Source: CALFMR01 sp035550595 (GTDB lineage Bacteria; Acidobacteriota; Vicinamibacteria; Vicinamibacterales; SCN-69-37). Taken from it: a stretch of DNA of 29,437 nt. The translations under genes were made by a program, and so were the position numbers. Below the pieces are notes generated by a model. The model did not search any database. It saw only the letters and a program-made list of their open reading frames with translations, and was not told the DNA's origin. The stretch lies in assembly GCA_035550595.1 (NCBI GenBank), contig DASZOV010000167.1:1-29437 (forward strand), given 5' to 3'. Shown piece after piece: positions 9,639 through 18,328 of the stretch; within the stretch, counting starts at the first letter, position 1, and the number at the start of each line of letters is the position of its first letter.

Positions 9639-11141
9639 ATGTCCCGAGCGACTGTCGCTGTGTCTGAGTTCATCGGTCTCACCGCCCGCGCTGCAGACGT
9701 CGACGTCGAGGTGCTGTTCGTCCCCGTGTTCGGGGCGAGCGACACGGTCGACGATGTCGCGGGGATCGATGAGGCCGTCGGAGGGGAGCTTCGCCGCGCG
9801 CTGGCAGGCGAGTTTCACGCGACGCCGTTCGAGACGTTCACCGCTCGCGTGACGAGCGACGGCTGGCGCACGCAGCGCGTGGTCTTCGTGGGCATGCCCG
9901 CCGAGATGGACGCGGAACGCGTTCGCCGCTTTGCCGCGAGCTGCGGATACCTGGCTCGACAGCGCGCGGTCGCCTCCATGGGCGTCGTCGCACGGCGCGA
10001 CTTGTCAGTGCGCGCGATTGCCGACGGTCTGCGCAGCGCCGAATTCGACGGCGGACTGTACAAGAGCGCGGATCGTCCGGCCGCCTATCCCGGTCGCGTC
10101 GTGATCGTGGCGCCGGGCGCGGCTGCGCGCGAGGTGGCCGACGAGGTCCGCATTGGTCAGGCCATCGGCGCCGCGGCGAACTTCGCGCGCGGTCTCGCGA
10201 ACGAACCGGGCAACGTGCTCACGCCGCGTGAGTTCGCGCGGCGGGTCGCCGAGGGCGCGGCGGACACGGGCGTCACGTGCGAGGTGTTCGACGAGGATCG
10301 CATCCGAGAGCTCGGCATGCGGCTCATGTTGAGCGTCGCGCAGGGCAGCGTCGAGCCGCCGCGTCTCATCGTGCTGCGATACGAGCCGGCGGGCGCGCCT
10401 GCCACTCCAGTGCTCGGCTTCGTCGGCAAAGGCGTCACGTTCGATTCGGGTGGCATCTCGATCAAGCCGGCCGAAGGCATGGACCGGATGAAGAACGACA
10501 TGGCGGGCGGCGCGGCCGTCGCCGCGGCCATGCGTGCGCTTGCCGAGCTCGGCGGACCGTACCGCGCGATTGGCGTCATTCCCACCGTGGAGAACATGCC
10601 TGGCGGTCGCGCCATGCGTCCGGGCGACGTCGTCATCGGCGCGAGCGGCACGTCGGTGGAGATCCTCAACACGGACGCGGAAGGCCGGTTGATTCTCGCC
10701 GACGCGCTTTGGTACGCGCAGCAACTCGGCGCCACGCACCTCGTCGACGTCGCCACGCTCACCGGCGCGTGCATGGTGGCGCTCGGCCGGCACGTCTCCG
10801 GCTTGTTCGGCATGCCGGAGGAGTGGGTCGCGGCCGTTCGCGGCGCCGCGACGCGCGCGGGCGATCGCGTATGGCCGCTGCCGATTTACGACGAAGCCCG
10901 CGAGGAAATGCGCAGCGAGATCGCCGACCTCGTGAACGCCGGTGGCCGTGCGGGCGGCGCGATCACGGCAGCCGTCTTCCTCCGCACGTTCGCGGGCGAT
11001 CGGCCGTGGGCGCACCTCGACGTCGCGGGCACGGCCTGGAGCGATACGAAGCAGCCGTATCAACCAAAGGGATCGACGGGCGTCGCCGTCCGAACGCTTA
11101 TCGAGCTTGGGATGACGGGGGCAGGCCCCCACGAGACGTAA
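9639..11141 (+). CDS. pepA: Leucyl aminopeptidase, M17 family
   Basis: This is a cytosolic two-metal aminopeptidase that releases N-terminal residues from peptides and functions as a hexamer in the family. The roughly 500-residue protein has the N-terminal M17 domain and a C-terminal catalytic domain with GKGVTFDSGGISIKP (about 263-277, metal-binding Lys and Asp), MKNDMAGGAAV, and NTDAEGRLILADAL (about 343-356), followed by TLTGACMVALG. AAGGAGGG at 9621-9628 is a near-perfect ribosome site. It fits TTG 9636 (7 bases) somewhat better than ATG 9639 (10 bases), and the two differ by one residue. The 3' end overlaps a small gene on the other strand by 44 bases. The enteric PepA also binds DNA at operators, but nothing here shows such a role. 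Confidence 0.95.
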   Translation: MSRATVAVSEFIGLTARAADVDVEVLFVPVFGASDTVDDVAGIDEAVGGELRRALAGEFHATPFETFTARVTSDGWRTQRVVFVGMPAEMDAERVRRFAASCGYLARQRAVASMGVVARRDLSVRAIADGLRSAEFDGGLYKSADRPAAYPGRVVIVAPGAAAREVADEVRIGQAIGAAANFARGLANEPGNVLTPREFARRVAEGAADTGVTCEVFDEDRIRELGMRLMLSVAQGSVEPPRLIVLRYEPAGAPATPVLGFVGKGVTFDSGGISIKPAEGMDRMKNDMAGGAAVAAAMRALAELGGPYRAIGVIPTVENMPGGRAMRPGDVVIGASGTSVEILNTDAEGRLILADALWYAQQLGATHLVDVATLTGACMVALGRHVSGLFGMPEEWVAAVRGAATRAGDRVWPLPIYDEAREEMRSEIADLVNAGGRAGGAITAAVFLRTFAGDRPWAHLDVAGTAWSDTKQPYQPKGSTGVAVRTLIELGMTGAGPHET

Positions 11142-11355
11142 ACGGATTCACTGGCGGTAGATGATCGGCTTCGGGCGGCCGTCGTCGATTCCAGGCGAGA
11201 AGCAGGCCAGATAGGACGGCGCCGAGGACCATCGCGAGCAGCAGGAGCACGGCCGTGAAGGCAAGCGATCCCCAGACGACGTCGCCGAGCGTGGTCTCGC
11301 GGGCCGGCGTCTGGACGAGCTGAACGACGATGGAAGGCGGAGGAGCGTCCTGCAC
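11098..11355 (-). CDS. Small single-pass membrane protein, unknown function
   Basis: The frame starts 20 bases after the amidase stop, at GTG 11355, with GGAAGG (complement of 11367-11372) eleven bases upstream. It encodes 85 residues: a polar N-terminus, one hydrophobic segment at about 28-54 (VVWGSLAFTAVLLLLAMVLG and on), a basic WNRRRPP stop-transfer edge, and a Pro-rich tail. The 3' end runs 44 bases into the convergent pepA gene. I recognise no family. A clear transmembrane segment, positive-inside edge and operon spacing support a real gene. An upstream ATG (11451) lies inside the amidase gene and is less likely. Confidence 0.55.
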   Translation of the reverse strand: MQDAPPPSIVVQLVQTPARETTLGDVVWGSLAFTAVLLLLAMVLGAVLSGLLLAWNRRRPPEADHLPPVNPFTSRGGLPPSSQAR

Positions 11356-11375
11356 GGGAGTCCGTGCCTTCCAGT

Positions 11376-13220
11376 TTACTGCGCGTCGCGTCGCGAGGCG
11401 ACCGTCGTGACCTTCTTCAACGACGCCTGGTACTTCAGGACCGCATCGCACAGGGCCTGAGCCACCTGCTGGCGGTAGGCGCTCTTCTTGAGGAGCGCGG
11501 CGTCCGACTTGTTCGTCAGGAACGACACTTCCGCCAGCACGCTCGGCATCTGCGCGCCAATCAACACGACGAACGGCGCCTGTTTGACGCCGAGATCCCG
11601 TAAACCTTTGCTGTTCGCGTGCAGACGATGCGAGAGCGACGTCTGCACGGCGTCGGCCAGTTCGCGCGACTCGGCGAGTTTGTTGTTGAGCGCGATCGCC
11701 TTGACGATCGAGGGCAGCGTGCCCATGGCCTGCGCGCTCGACGCGTTCTCTCGCGCGGCGGTCGCTTCGGCATCGGGATTGGTCGCGAAGTTCAAGATGA
11801 ACGTCTCGATGCCGCGTGCCGCAGCGCGCTTGCTCGCGTTCGCGTGAATCGACAGGAACAGATCGGCGCCTTCACGATTGGCGATGGCGGTGCGCTCTTC
11901 GAGCGGGACGAACGTGTCCGTGCGCCGCGTCAGCACGACCTCGACGCCCGGCTGAGCCTGAAGAAGCTTTTCGAGCCGCAGCGAGATGTCGAGCACGAGG
12001 TCGGCCTCGGTGACGCCGTTGGCCTGCGCGCCGGGATCGTGGCCACCGTGTCCCGGATCGATCACGATGCGCGAGATGCCGAGGCCGAGCTGGCGGGCGA
12101 GCGAATAGTCGCCGTGGCTCGTGATCGCCGCCGGCGCGGGCGGCGGGGGAAGCGTCGCCATCCGGACGACCTCGGCGGCAGCCGCTGGCGCTTTTGTATC
12201 GGCCCGCAGGGGAGCCGGTGCCGGCGTGGCCGGTGTCTCCGTCGGCGCTGCGGCCTGCTCGACCGGAGCGGGCGGCAGAGGCGCATCGCTTTCGATGTCG
12301 ACCGCGAGGCGGAACGGATCGTAGAGCGGGAACGTACTGAAGCGCGGCTCGCCCGAGAGATCGATGACGACTTCCGTGCCGCGCGGCGCGGGCGCGGTGC
12401 GCACGCCGCGCACGAGGCGGCTCGCGATCGACGCCGGCAGCGCGTCCGCGCCCGGCGCGAGTGCCGCATCGGGCAACGTGATCACGAGCCGGTCCGGCGT
12501 CGTCCGTGCGGCCGAGTAGGTGGCTTCGCGCGAGAGCTGAAGCGTGATGCGCTCGCCCTTGGGCAGCGGCGTCTGCTCGATCGCGCGAAGTTCGACGGCC
12601 GCCGACGTCGATGCTGGACGAGCCGTTTCGACGGCCGTGCGCGTCACAGGAGGCGTGGCTGCTGCCGCGGGAGCAGGAGCGGGAGCGTCCGAAGTCTTGT
12701 CGACGGTCGCCGACCGCTTTGGCGTCGGGAAAGGCGTGGGCCGCGGGGGCGCTGGTGCGCTGCGTTCGGCGGCAGCCGACTTGCCAGCCGGCGCTGCCGG
12801 CGTTGACGCCACAGCCGGCGTCAGCGTGCGAAGCCGTGCGGCAATCTGCGGCCGAAGCGAGCTCGACGGATACTCCTTGTCGAGCCACGTGAGCATGCGC
12901 TTGGCCTGGTCACGATCGCTCGCGCTGTGCGTCCGTTCGTACGCGGTCGCCCAAAGCCCCGCGGACTGCCACAGTGCGTTGTCGGCGTAGCCGCTCCGCG
13001 GATACGCACGCACGACGGCCTCGTACGCCTTGGCGATCGACCGCAGCGTCGTCACCGAGGTGCGCGACGAGCGGCGCGCGGCGGTCTCGCGGGCCATCGC
13101 GCGGTCGTATTGCGCCTTGGCCGATGCCGCAGCGGCGATGACGCGCGGCGTCACCGCCAGCGCCACGAGAGCCACAGCGAGCATCGGAACGAGGAGTCGT
13201 CGGGTCGGCAGCGTGAGCAT
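11376..13220 (-). CDS. N-acetylmuramoyl-L-alanine amidase (Amidase_3) with helical-repeat N-terminus and AMIN domain
   Basis: This exported zinc amidase cuts the peptide stem from peptidoglycan, typically at division septa. In order: an N-terminal signal or anchor (1-33); a helical TPR/BamD-like segment (about 36-130, with AYPRSGYADNALWQ); a Pro/Ala linker (135-205); an AMIN domain (about 208-312) that in AmiC targets the septum; a second Pro/Ala linker; and Amidase_3 (about 383-600). Zinc ligands are His391 (DPGHGG), Glu405 and His459 (SIHAN), and the catalytic Glu564 is in AEVSFLTN. At 614 residues it is longer than enteric AmiC (about 417) because of the repeat segment and linkers. It starts 3 bases after the ftsK stop, with GAGG just upstream, so it is co-translated with the DNA translocase of division. 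Confidence 0.92.
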   Translation of the reverse strand: MLTLPTRRLLVPMLAVALVALAVTPRVIAAAASAKAQYDRAMARETAARRSSRTSVTTLRSIAKAYEAVVRAYPRSGYADNALWQSAGLWATAYERTHSASDRDQAKRMLTWLDKEYPSSSLRPQIAARLRTLTPAVASTPAAPAGKSAAAERSAPAPPRPTPFPTPKRSATVDKTSDAPAPAPAAAATPPVTRTAVETARPASTSAAVELRAIEQTPLPKGERITLQLSREATYSAARTTPDRLVITLPDAALAPGADALPASIASRLVRGVRTAPAPRGTEVVIDLSGEPRFSTFPLYDPFRLAVDIESDAPLPPAPVEQAAAPTETPATPAPAPLRADTKAPAAAAEVVRMATLPPPPAPAAITSHGDYSLARQLGLGISRIVIDPGHGGHDPGAQANGVTEADLVLDISLRLEKLLQAQPGVEVVLTRRTDTFVPLEERTAIANREGADLFLSIHANASKRAAARGIETFILNFATNPDAEATAARENASSAQAMGTLPSIVKAIALNNKLAESRELADAVQTSLSHRLHANSKGLRDLGVKQAPFVVLIGAQMPSVLAEVSFLTNKSDAALLKKSAYRQQVAQALCDAVLKYQASLKKVTTVASRRDAQ

Positions 13221-13223
13221 GGC

Positions 13224-15539
13224 TTACCTCAACTGAGCGTCGACTTCTTCGAAGTAGTTCTGATCGACGAGCACTTCGCGTTTGCCGCCAGCGGCCGGCG
13301 ACACGACGCCGTCCATTTCCATCATGTCGATGAGCCGCGCGGCCCGGCTGAACCCAATGCGCAGCCGGCGCTGCAGGTAGGAGATCGACGCCTGGCCCGT
13401 CGAGACGACGATGCGTGCGGCCTCGTCGTAGAGATCGTCCTTCTCCATCTGCACCTTCTCGGCGCTGCTCTTTTCCTCGGCCGTGATGGTGGCGTCGTAG
13501 ACCGGTTTGCCCTGTTTGCGCAGGAAGCTGCAGAGGCGCGCTGTCTCCTGCTCGGAGATGTACGGGCCGTGGATGCGGACGAACCGCGACGAGGCCGGCG
13601 GAAGATAGAGCATGTCGCCCTTGCCGAGGAGTTGCTCCGCGCCGTTGCCGTCGAGGATGGTGCGCGAGTCGATGCGCGAGGCCACGCGGAAGGCGATGCG
13701 CGCCGGCAGGTTCGCCTTGATCACGCCGGTGATGACGTCGACCGACGGCCGCTGCGTGGCGAGGATCAGATGGATGCCGACCGCGCGTGCCATCTGCGCG
13801 AGCCGCGCGATCGACTCTTCGACTTCCTTGCCGGCGACCATCATGAGGTCGGCCAGCTCGTCGATGAGCACGATGATGAAGGGCAGCGTCTTGAGATCCG
13901 ATCCGTCGGGCGCTTTCGCGTCCTTCTGCTCGGCGAGCTGCGCGCGCACGTTGCGATTGAATTGATCGATGTTACGCACGCCGTGCGCGGCGAGCGACTT
14001 GTAGCGCTCTTCCATCTCGCGCACCGCCCAGCGGAGCGCGTTCGCGGCCTGCTTCGGATCGACGACGACCGGCGTCAGGAGGTGCGGGATATCCTCGTAC
14101 ATCCCGAGCTCGAGCCGCTTCGGGTCGATCATGATGAACCGCACTTCGTCCGGGCTCGCGCGGAAGAGGACGCTGCTGATCATCGCGTTCATGCTCACCG
14201 ACTTGCCCGCGCCCGTCGATCCTGCGATGAGCAGATGCGGCATCGTCGCCAGATCGCTCGAGAACGGATCGCCGTGGATCGTCTTGCCGAGCGCGAGTGT
14301 GAGCTTCGACGCGGACTTCGCGTAGGTGTCCGACTCCAGCAACTCGCGCAGCGTGATGGCTTCGCGATGCGGATTCGGAATCTGGATGCCGACCGTCGAC
14401 TTGCCGGGGATGCGATCGATGAGCACCGATTCAGCCTGCATCGCGAGACACAGATCGTCGGCCAGGCCCGTGATGCGGCTGTACTTCACACCGGCGTCAG
14501 GCTTGAACTCGTAGGTCGTGACGACCGGGCCGGGATGGATCTGGACGACGGAGCCGGCGACCGAGAACTCCGCGCACTTCTCCTCGAGCAGGCGCGCGGC
14601 ATCCATGAGCTGCCGCTCGTCGATCTTGCGCTGGTCCTTGGGCGCGTCGAGCAGCGAGTGTGGCGGCAGGACGTAGGCGCCGAGCCGGCGTTCGGCGGGC
14701 GTGCGTGGCGCTTCGGTTTCGGCGGCGAGGGGCAGGGGCGCCTGGGCCGGTGCCGGGCGCGCGGGACGTCGGATCGCGGGTCCCTCGGCTGGCCGCGCCG
14801 GCGCGGCGTCGTCTCCCGCCGTCTTGGCGCGCGCGGCCTTGAGCTGCTCGGCGGCATCGGCCGCTTTCGTCGCGATCTCCGGCGCGCGCTCACGCCCGGC
14901 CTTCTTCACGTGCTTCTCGACGATCTGTCGCCGCTCGCGCTCCCGCCGGCGCGCGGCCTGCCAGTCGCGCCAGCGTTCGAGCAGGCTGCGCTCGGGCCGC
15001 AGACGCGTGGCCACGGCGGCCGCGGCGCGGCCGAAGGAGAACTGCGTCGAGACGATGACCGACAGCGCGAGGAGCGTTAGCAAGAGGATCGCGGCGCCCG
15101 TTCGGTTGAGGTACAGTGTCAGGATCGACGCGACGAGGCTTCCGAGCAGGCCGCCGGCGGAGTTGCGGAGCGAGGTCCCGAACGCGCCGAAGGCGAGCGC
15201 GACCAGACCGGCGAAGCAGGCGATGAACGCCGCCAGGCCGACGAGCTTCGTATAGCCGGCGTCCACTTTCGTGCACCAGAAGTAGTGCCACGCGAGCGCG
15301 CCGAGGAGAACAGGCAGGAGGAACGCCGTGTAGCCGACGAGCTGCAGCGATGCGAGCGCGAGGAACGCGCCGAAGCGTCCCGCGAAGTTGTTCACCTCGC
15401 GCGCCGGGACGTCGTTGAAGAACCAGACGGGATCGGCCGGGCTGTAGGTGATGAGCGCGATCAGCCACAGGAGGGCGGCCGCGAACAGGATGACCCCGGT
15501 GAGCTCACTGACACGACGCGAGAGGGCGGACTCGGCCAA
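13224..15539 (-). CDS. ftsK: DNA translocase FtsK/SpoIIIE
   Basis: FtsK is a septum-anchored hexameric motor that pumps chromosome ends into daughter cells. The 771-residue protein has about four to five membrane segments in the first 170 residues, a basic and Ala/Pro-rich linker (170-300), an alpha domain, and the RecA-like beta domain with Walker A GSTGAGKS (440-447) and Walker B IIVLIDE (555-561). The C-terminal winged-helix gamma domain (about 705-771; QASISYLQRRLRIGFSRAARL) reads orienting DNA motifs. The linker is far shorter than in E. coli and resembles SpoIIIE/SftA length. The start is TTG 15539, chosen because GAGGAGA, partly overlapping the rnj stop region, lies just upstream and no better codon is present. 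It sits 12 bases after rnj. Confidence 0.96.
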   Translation of the reverse strand: MAESALSRRVSELTGVILFAAALLWLIALITYSPADPVWFFNDVPAREVNNFAGRFGAFLALASLQLVGYTAFLLPVLLGALAWHYFWCTKVDAGYTKLVGLAAFIACFAGLVALAFGAFGTSLRNSAGGLLGSLVASILTLYLNRTGAAILLLTLLALSVIVSTQFSFGRAAAAVATRLRPERSLLERWRDWQAARRRERERRQIVEKHVKKAGRERAPEIATKAADAAEQLKAARAKTAGDDAAPARPAEGPAIRRPARPAPAQAPLPLAAETEAPRTPAERRLGAYVLPPHSLLDAPKDQRKIDERQLMDAARLLEEKCAEFSVAGSVVQIHPGPVVTTYEFKPDAGVKYSRITGLADDLCLAMQAESVLIDRIPGKSTVGIQIPNPHREAITLRELLESDTYAKSASKLTLALGKTIHGDPFSSDLATMPHLLIAGSTGAGKSVSMNAMISSVLFRASPDEVRFIMIDPKRLELGMYEDIPHLLTPVVVDPKQAANALRWAVREMEERYKSLAAHGVRNIDQFNRNVRAQLAEQKDAKAPDGSDLKTLPFIIVLIDELADLMMVAGKEVEESIARLAQMARAVGIHLILATQRPSVDVITGVIKANLPARIAFRVASRIDSRTILDGNGAEQLLGKGDMLYLPPASSRFVRIHGPYISEQETARLCSFLRKQGKPVYDATITAEEKSSAEKVQMEKDDLYDEAARIVVSTGQASISYLQRRLRIGFSRAARLIDMMEMDGVVSPAAGGKREVLVDQNYFEEVDAQLR

Positions 15540-15551
15540 GTGGTTCTCTCC

Positions 15552-17261
15552 TCAGACTTCCAGCACGACCGGCAGCACGAGCGGGCGCCGGCCCGCGCGC
15601 TTCCGGAACAGACGCTGCAACTCGACGCGGACCCGTTCTTTCAAGAGGCCCGGATCGGTGCGCTCTTCGCGCGGCGCGTCCTCGATGGCCCGCGCCAGCA
15701 GCGTGGGCGCGTCGCGGAGCACGTCCTCGTGGCGACGGTCGATCGCGAGCCCGCGCGTGATGATGTCGGGCGTCTGCTCGAGTGATCCCGTCCGGACGTT
15801 GATCGCGACGACCGGCACGACCAGGCCGTCGGCGGCCAGATGTTTGCGGTCGCGCAGCACCTCGTCGGCGATCTCGCCGCTGCGCGTGCCGTCGATGAGC
15901 ACCCGGCCGGCCGGCAGATGCTCGGCCAGCCGCGCGCCGGTGCCGTCGAAGCGGATGAGGTCGCCGTCCTCGGCCATGAGCACCTGCGTGTCCGGCGAGA
16001 CCAGCGCGGCCATCCGCGCGTGCTGCGCCAGTTGCCGGTACTCCCCGTGTATCGGCACGAAGTAGCGCGGCCTGATGAGCGACAGCACGAGTTTCAGCTC
16101 TTCCTGGCTCGCGTGGCCCGAGACGTGGACGTGCTTCTGGCCTTCGCCGATGATGGTGGCGCCACGCCGCGCGACGTGGTTCATCACGCGGCTGATGGCC
16201 TTCTCGTTGCCCGGGATGACGCGCGCCGAGAACACCACGACGTCCTCGGGCTCGATGTGGACGTGGCGGTGGTCGTCGATGGCCATGCGCGGGAGCGCGG
16301 CGAGCGGCTCGCCCTGCGACCCCGTACACAGACACAACACGTCCTCCGCCGGATGGTCGCCGATTTCCACGTCGCGAATCTGCAGGCCCGGCCGGATGCG
16401 CAGGTGGCCGAGCCGTTCGCCGATCTGCGAGCTCTGCTGCATGCCGCGACCGACGAAGGCGACCTTCCGTTCGAACTGATCCGCCAGATCGCAGAGCACC
16501 TGCAGCCGGAACACGCTCGTCGCGAACGTCGTGACGATGATCTTCGCGGGCGCGCTGCTGAAGATCTCCTCGAAGCCGTCGACGATCTCGCGTTCGGATC
16601 CCGTGAATCCCGGCCGATCGGCGTTCGTGCTGTCGGACAACAACGCGAGCACGCCGGCGCTGCCGAGCTCGGCGAACCGATGGAGATCGAACCCCTGGCC
16701 ATCGAGCGGCGTCTGGTCGATCTTGAAGTCGCCGGTGTGCACGATCGTGCCGGCCGGCGTATGGATCGCGAGCGCGAACGCGTCCGGCAGGCTGTGCGTC
16801 ACCCGCAGGAACTCGACGCGGAACGATCCAATCTCGACGACCTCGCGCGGCGCCACCGGCTTCAGCCGGTCCTCGGCGTCGATGCCGTGTTCCTCGAGCT
16901 TCGGCGCGACGAGCGCCAGCGTGAACGGCGATCCGTAGATGGGGCCGTCGATGCGCTCGATGACGTGCGCGACGGCGCCGATGTGATCCTCGTGGCCGTG
17001 CGTCAGCACGAGCGCCGCCAGGCGCCCGCGATAGGCGTCGAGCGTCGCCAGGTCGGGAATGACCAGGTCGACGCCGAACAGTTCCGGCTCGGGGAACATG
17101 ACGCCGGCGTCGACGAGAATCGCCGTCTCGCCGCACGAGACGAGCAGCATGTTCATCCCGAACTCGCCGACGCCGCCGAGCGGAACGATATCAACGGGCA
17201 ACGTCGTCGACGTGCCCTGGGCGTTCACCAATGACTGAACCTCACCGCACCGGACACCCAT
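15552..17261 (-). CDS. rnj: Ribonuclease J
   Basis: RNase J is a metallo-beta-lactamase/beta-CASP nuclease with 5'-3' exonuclease and endonuclease activity in RNA decay and rRNA maturation. The 569-residue protein has the N-terminal PLGGVGEFGMNM, the zinc motif LTHGHEDHIGA (HGHEDH at 88-93), HTGDFKID, LSDSTNAD, and the beta-CASP region ending in PIHGEYRQLAQHA, then a C-terminal domain. Length and motif set match the RNase J1/J2 family. The first in-frame ATG is 17261. A TTG at 17231 or GTG at 17228, 8 and 11 bases after GGTGAGG, may be the true start and would shorten the protein by about 10 residues. A stand-alone copy suggests RNase J-based RNA decay in this organism. Confidence 0.94.
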   Translation of the reverse strand: MGVRCGEVQSLVNAQGTSTTLPVDIVPLGGVGEFGMNMLLVSCGETAILVDAGVMFPEPELFGVDLVIPDLATLDAYRGRLAALVLTHGHEDHIGAVAHVIERIDGPIYGSPFTLALVAPKLEEHGIDAEDRLKPVAPREVVEIGSFRVEFLRVTHSLPDAFALAIHTPAGTIVHTGDFKIDQTPLDGQGFDLHRFAELGSAGVLALLSDSTNADRPGFTGSEREIVDGFEEIFSSAPAKIIVTTFATSVFRLQVLCDLADQFERKVAFVGRGMQQSSQIGERLGHLRIRPGLQIRDVEIGDHPAEDVLCLCTGSQGEPLAALPRMAIDDHRHVHIEPEDVVVFSARVIPGNEKAISRVMNHVARRGATIIGEGQKHVHVSGHASQEELKLVLSLIRPRYFVPIHGEYRQLAQHARMAALVSPDTQVLMAEDGDLIRFDGTGARLAEHLPAGRVLIDGTRSGEIADEVLRDRKHLAADGLVVPVVAINVRTGSLEQTPDIITRGLAIDRRHEDVLRDAPTLLARAIEDAPREERTDPGLLKERVRVELQRLFRKRAGRRPLVLPVVLEV

Positions 17262-17335
17262 CCCGTCTCGAGCGCTGGGCGCGCCCTTCCGACGATGCCC
17301 GCCCTGGCGCTGGCACGCCGAGACGGTGTCTGTGT

Positions 17336-17376
17336 CCGGCCTGGTGGGTCGCTGGGAGGACCCGAAAACAGGCGGG
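17336..17376 (-). other. Two-tier inverted repeat in the rsmA-rnj gap
   Basis: GGGTC (17346-17350) pairs with GACCC (17359-17363), and GCCTG (17339-17343) pairs with CAGGC (17369-17373), with a further C-G pair extension after one mismatch. In RNA read from the minus strand this hairpin would lie about 75 bases upstream of rnj. No T run follows on either strand, so it is not a standard intrinsic terminator. It may be a 5' untranslated structure. The rest of the 128-base gap shows no convincing promoter. Confidence 0.35.
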
Positions 17377-17389
17377 AAAAGCGAGGGAA

Positions 17390-18328
17390 CTATAACACAG
17401 GCGCGTGTACAGCCGCCGCGAGCCGCTCGGCCAGGCCGGAGATTTCGTCGAGGCTGAGCGTCTCGGGCCGCCGGCGCAGGTCGAGCCCCGATGCCGCGAG
17501 GACCGAGGGCATCACCGGGTGGAAGCCCTTCAGCGCGTTCCCCAGCATCTTGCGGCGCTGACCGAACATCGCCTTGACGAGACGCTCGAAGAGCCGCTCG
17601 TCGGGCAGCCGAACCGCCGGCGGCCCGAACTCGAGACGGACGACCGACGAGTGGACCTTGGGCGGCGGGAGGAACGCGGACGGCGGCAGATCGAGCACAC
17701 GCGACACCCGGGCGTGAACCGAGAGCAGCACCGTGAGGACGCCGTAGTCGCGCGTCCCGGGACGCGCGACGAGCCGGTCCGCGACTTCGCGCTGCACCAT
17801 GACCGTCGCATCCGCGAACAGGCGATGTCGCCGGTGAAGCTCGATCAGATGAAACAGGATCGGCGACGCGATGTAGTAGGGCAGGTTGCCGGCGACGCGG
17901 AATCGCTGGCGGGGCCCGTCGGCGACTGACCCAGGGTGTGCCTGCTGGGGCACGAGGCCGGTCAGGTACGGAATGACGTCCAGTTCGAGGATGTCGCCGT
18001 GGAGCACGGTCACGTTGCGCGGAACGCGCGAGGCCAGCGTCTCGACGAGTTGCCAGTCGACGTCGACAGCCAGGATCGGCGCACCGGTCGCCGCGAGCGG
18101 CAGCGTCAGCGCGCCCGCTCCGGATCCAATCTCGAGGAAGACGTCGCCCGGCACCGGCGCGAGGCGTTCGACGAGACGGGCCGCCCAGGACGGCGTCAGG
18201 AAGTGCTGGCCGAGCGGACGACGCGTGCGGCCCGCGCCGCCCTTCTTGCTGCGCGCACGCGGCGCGCGGCTCGTCGCCGGCCGCGCCGGGCGTCGCGTGG
18301 AGGGAGGACGACGACGGGTGGCACTCAT
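17390..18328 (-). CDS. rsmA: 16S rRNA (adenine1518/1519-N6)-dimethyltransferase
   Basis: RsmA (KsgA) dimethylates two adjacent adenines in helix 45 of 16S rRNA late in 30S assembly. The 312-residue protein has RPLGQHFL (37-44), SAM motif I EIGSGAGALTLPL (66-78), an acidic motif II (AVDVDW), HGDILELD and catalytic NLPYY (148-152). C-terminal PPKVHSSVVRLEF is also typical. The first 36 residues are an Arg/Pro/Ala-rich basic extension not present in E. coli KsgA. The start ATG 18328 overlaps the TGA of the membrane-protein gene (ATGA). The next plausible start would lie inside the conserved region, so the extension appears real. Confidence 0.95.
   Translation of the reverse strand: MSATRRRPPSTRRPARPATSRAPRARSKKGGAGRTRRPLGQHFLTPSWAARLVERLAPVPGDVFLEIGSGAGALTLPLAATGAPILAVDVDWQLVETLASRVPRNVTVLHGDILELDVIPYLTGLVPQQAHPGSVADGPRQRFRVAGNLPYYIASPILFHLIELHRRHRLFADATVMVQREVADRLVARPGTRDYGVLTVLLSVHARVSRVLDLPPSAFLPPPKVHSSVVRLEFGPPAVRLPDERLFERLVKAMFGQRRKMLGNALKGFHPVMPSVLAASGLDLRRRPETLSLDEISGLAERLAAAVHAPVL

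Noticed and set aside
11116..11129. GGGGGCAGGCCCCC near the end of pepA, considered as a terminator between the convergent genes
   Set aside because: No T run follows on either strand and the repeat lies inside both coding frames.
12927..15080. A 717-codon open frame on the + strand opposite ftsK and the amidase
   Set aside because: It is antisense to genes with intact Walker motifs, zinc ligands and signal peptide. Its His/Arg/Asp-rich composition is the usual by-product of high-GC codon bias.
15840..17234. A 464-codon + strand frame opposite rnj
   Set aside because: Low-complexity Arg/Asp/His product with no recognisable domain; RNase J on the other strand is unambiguous.
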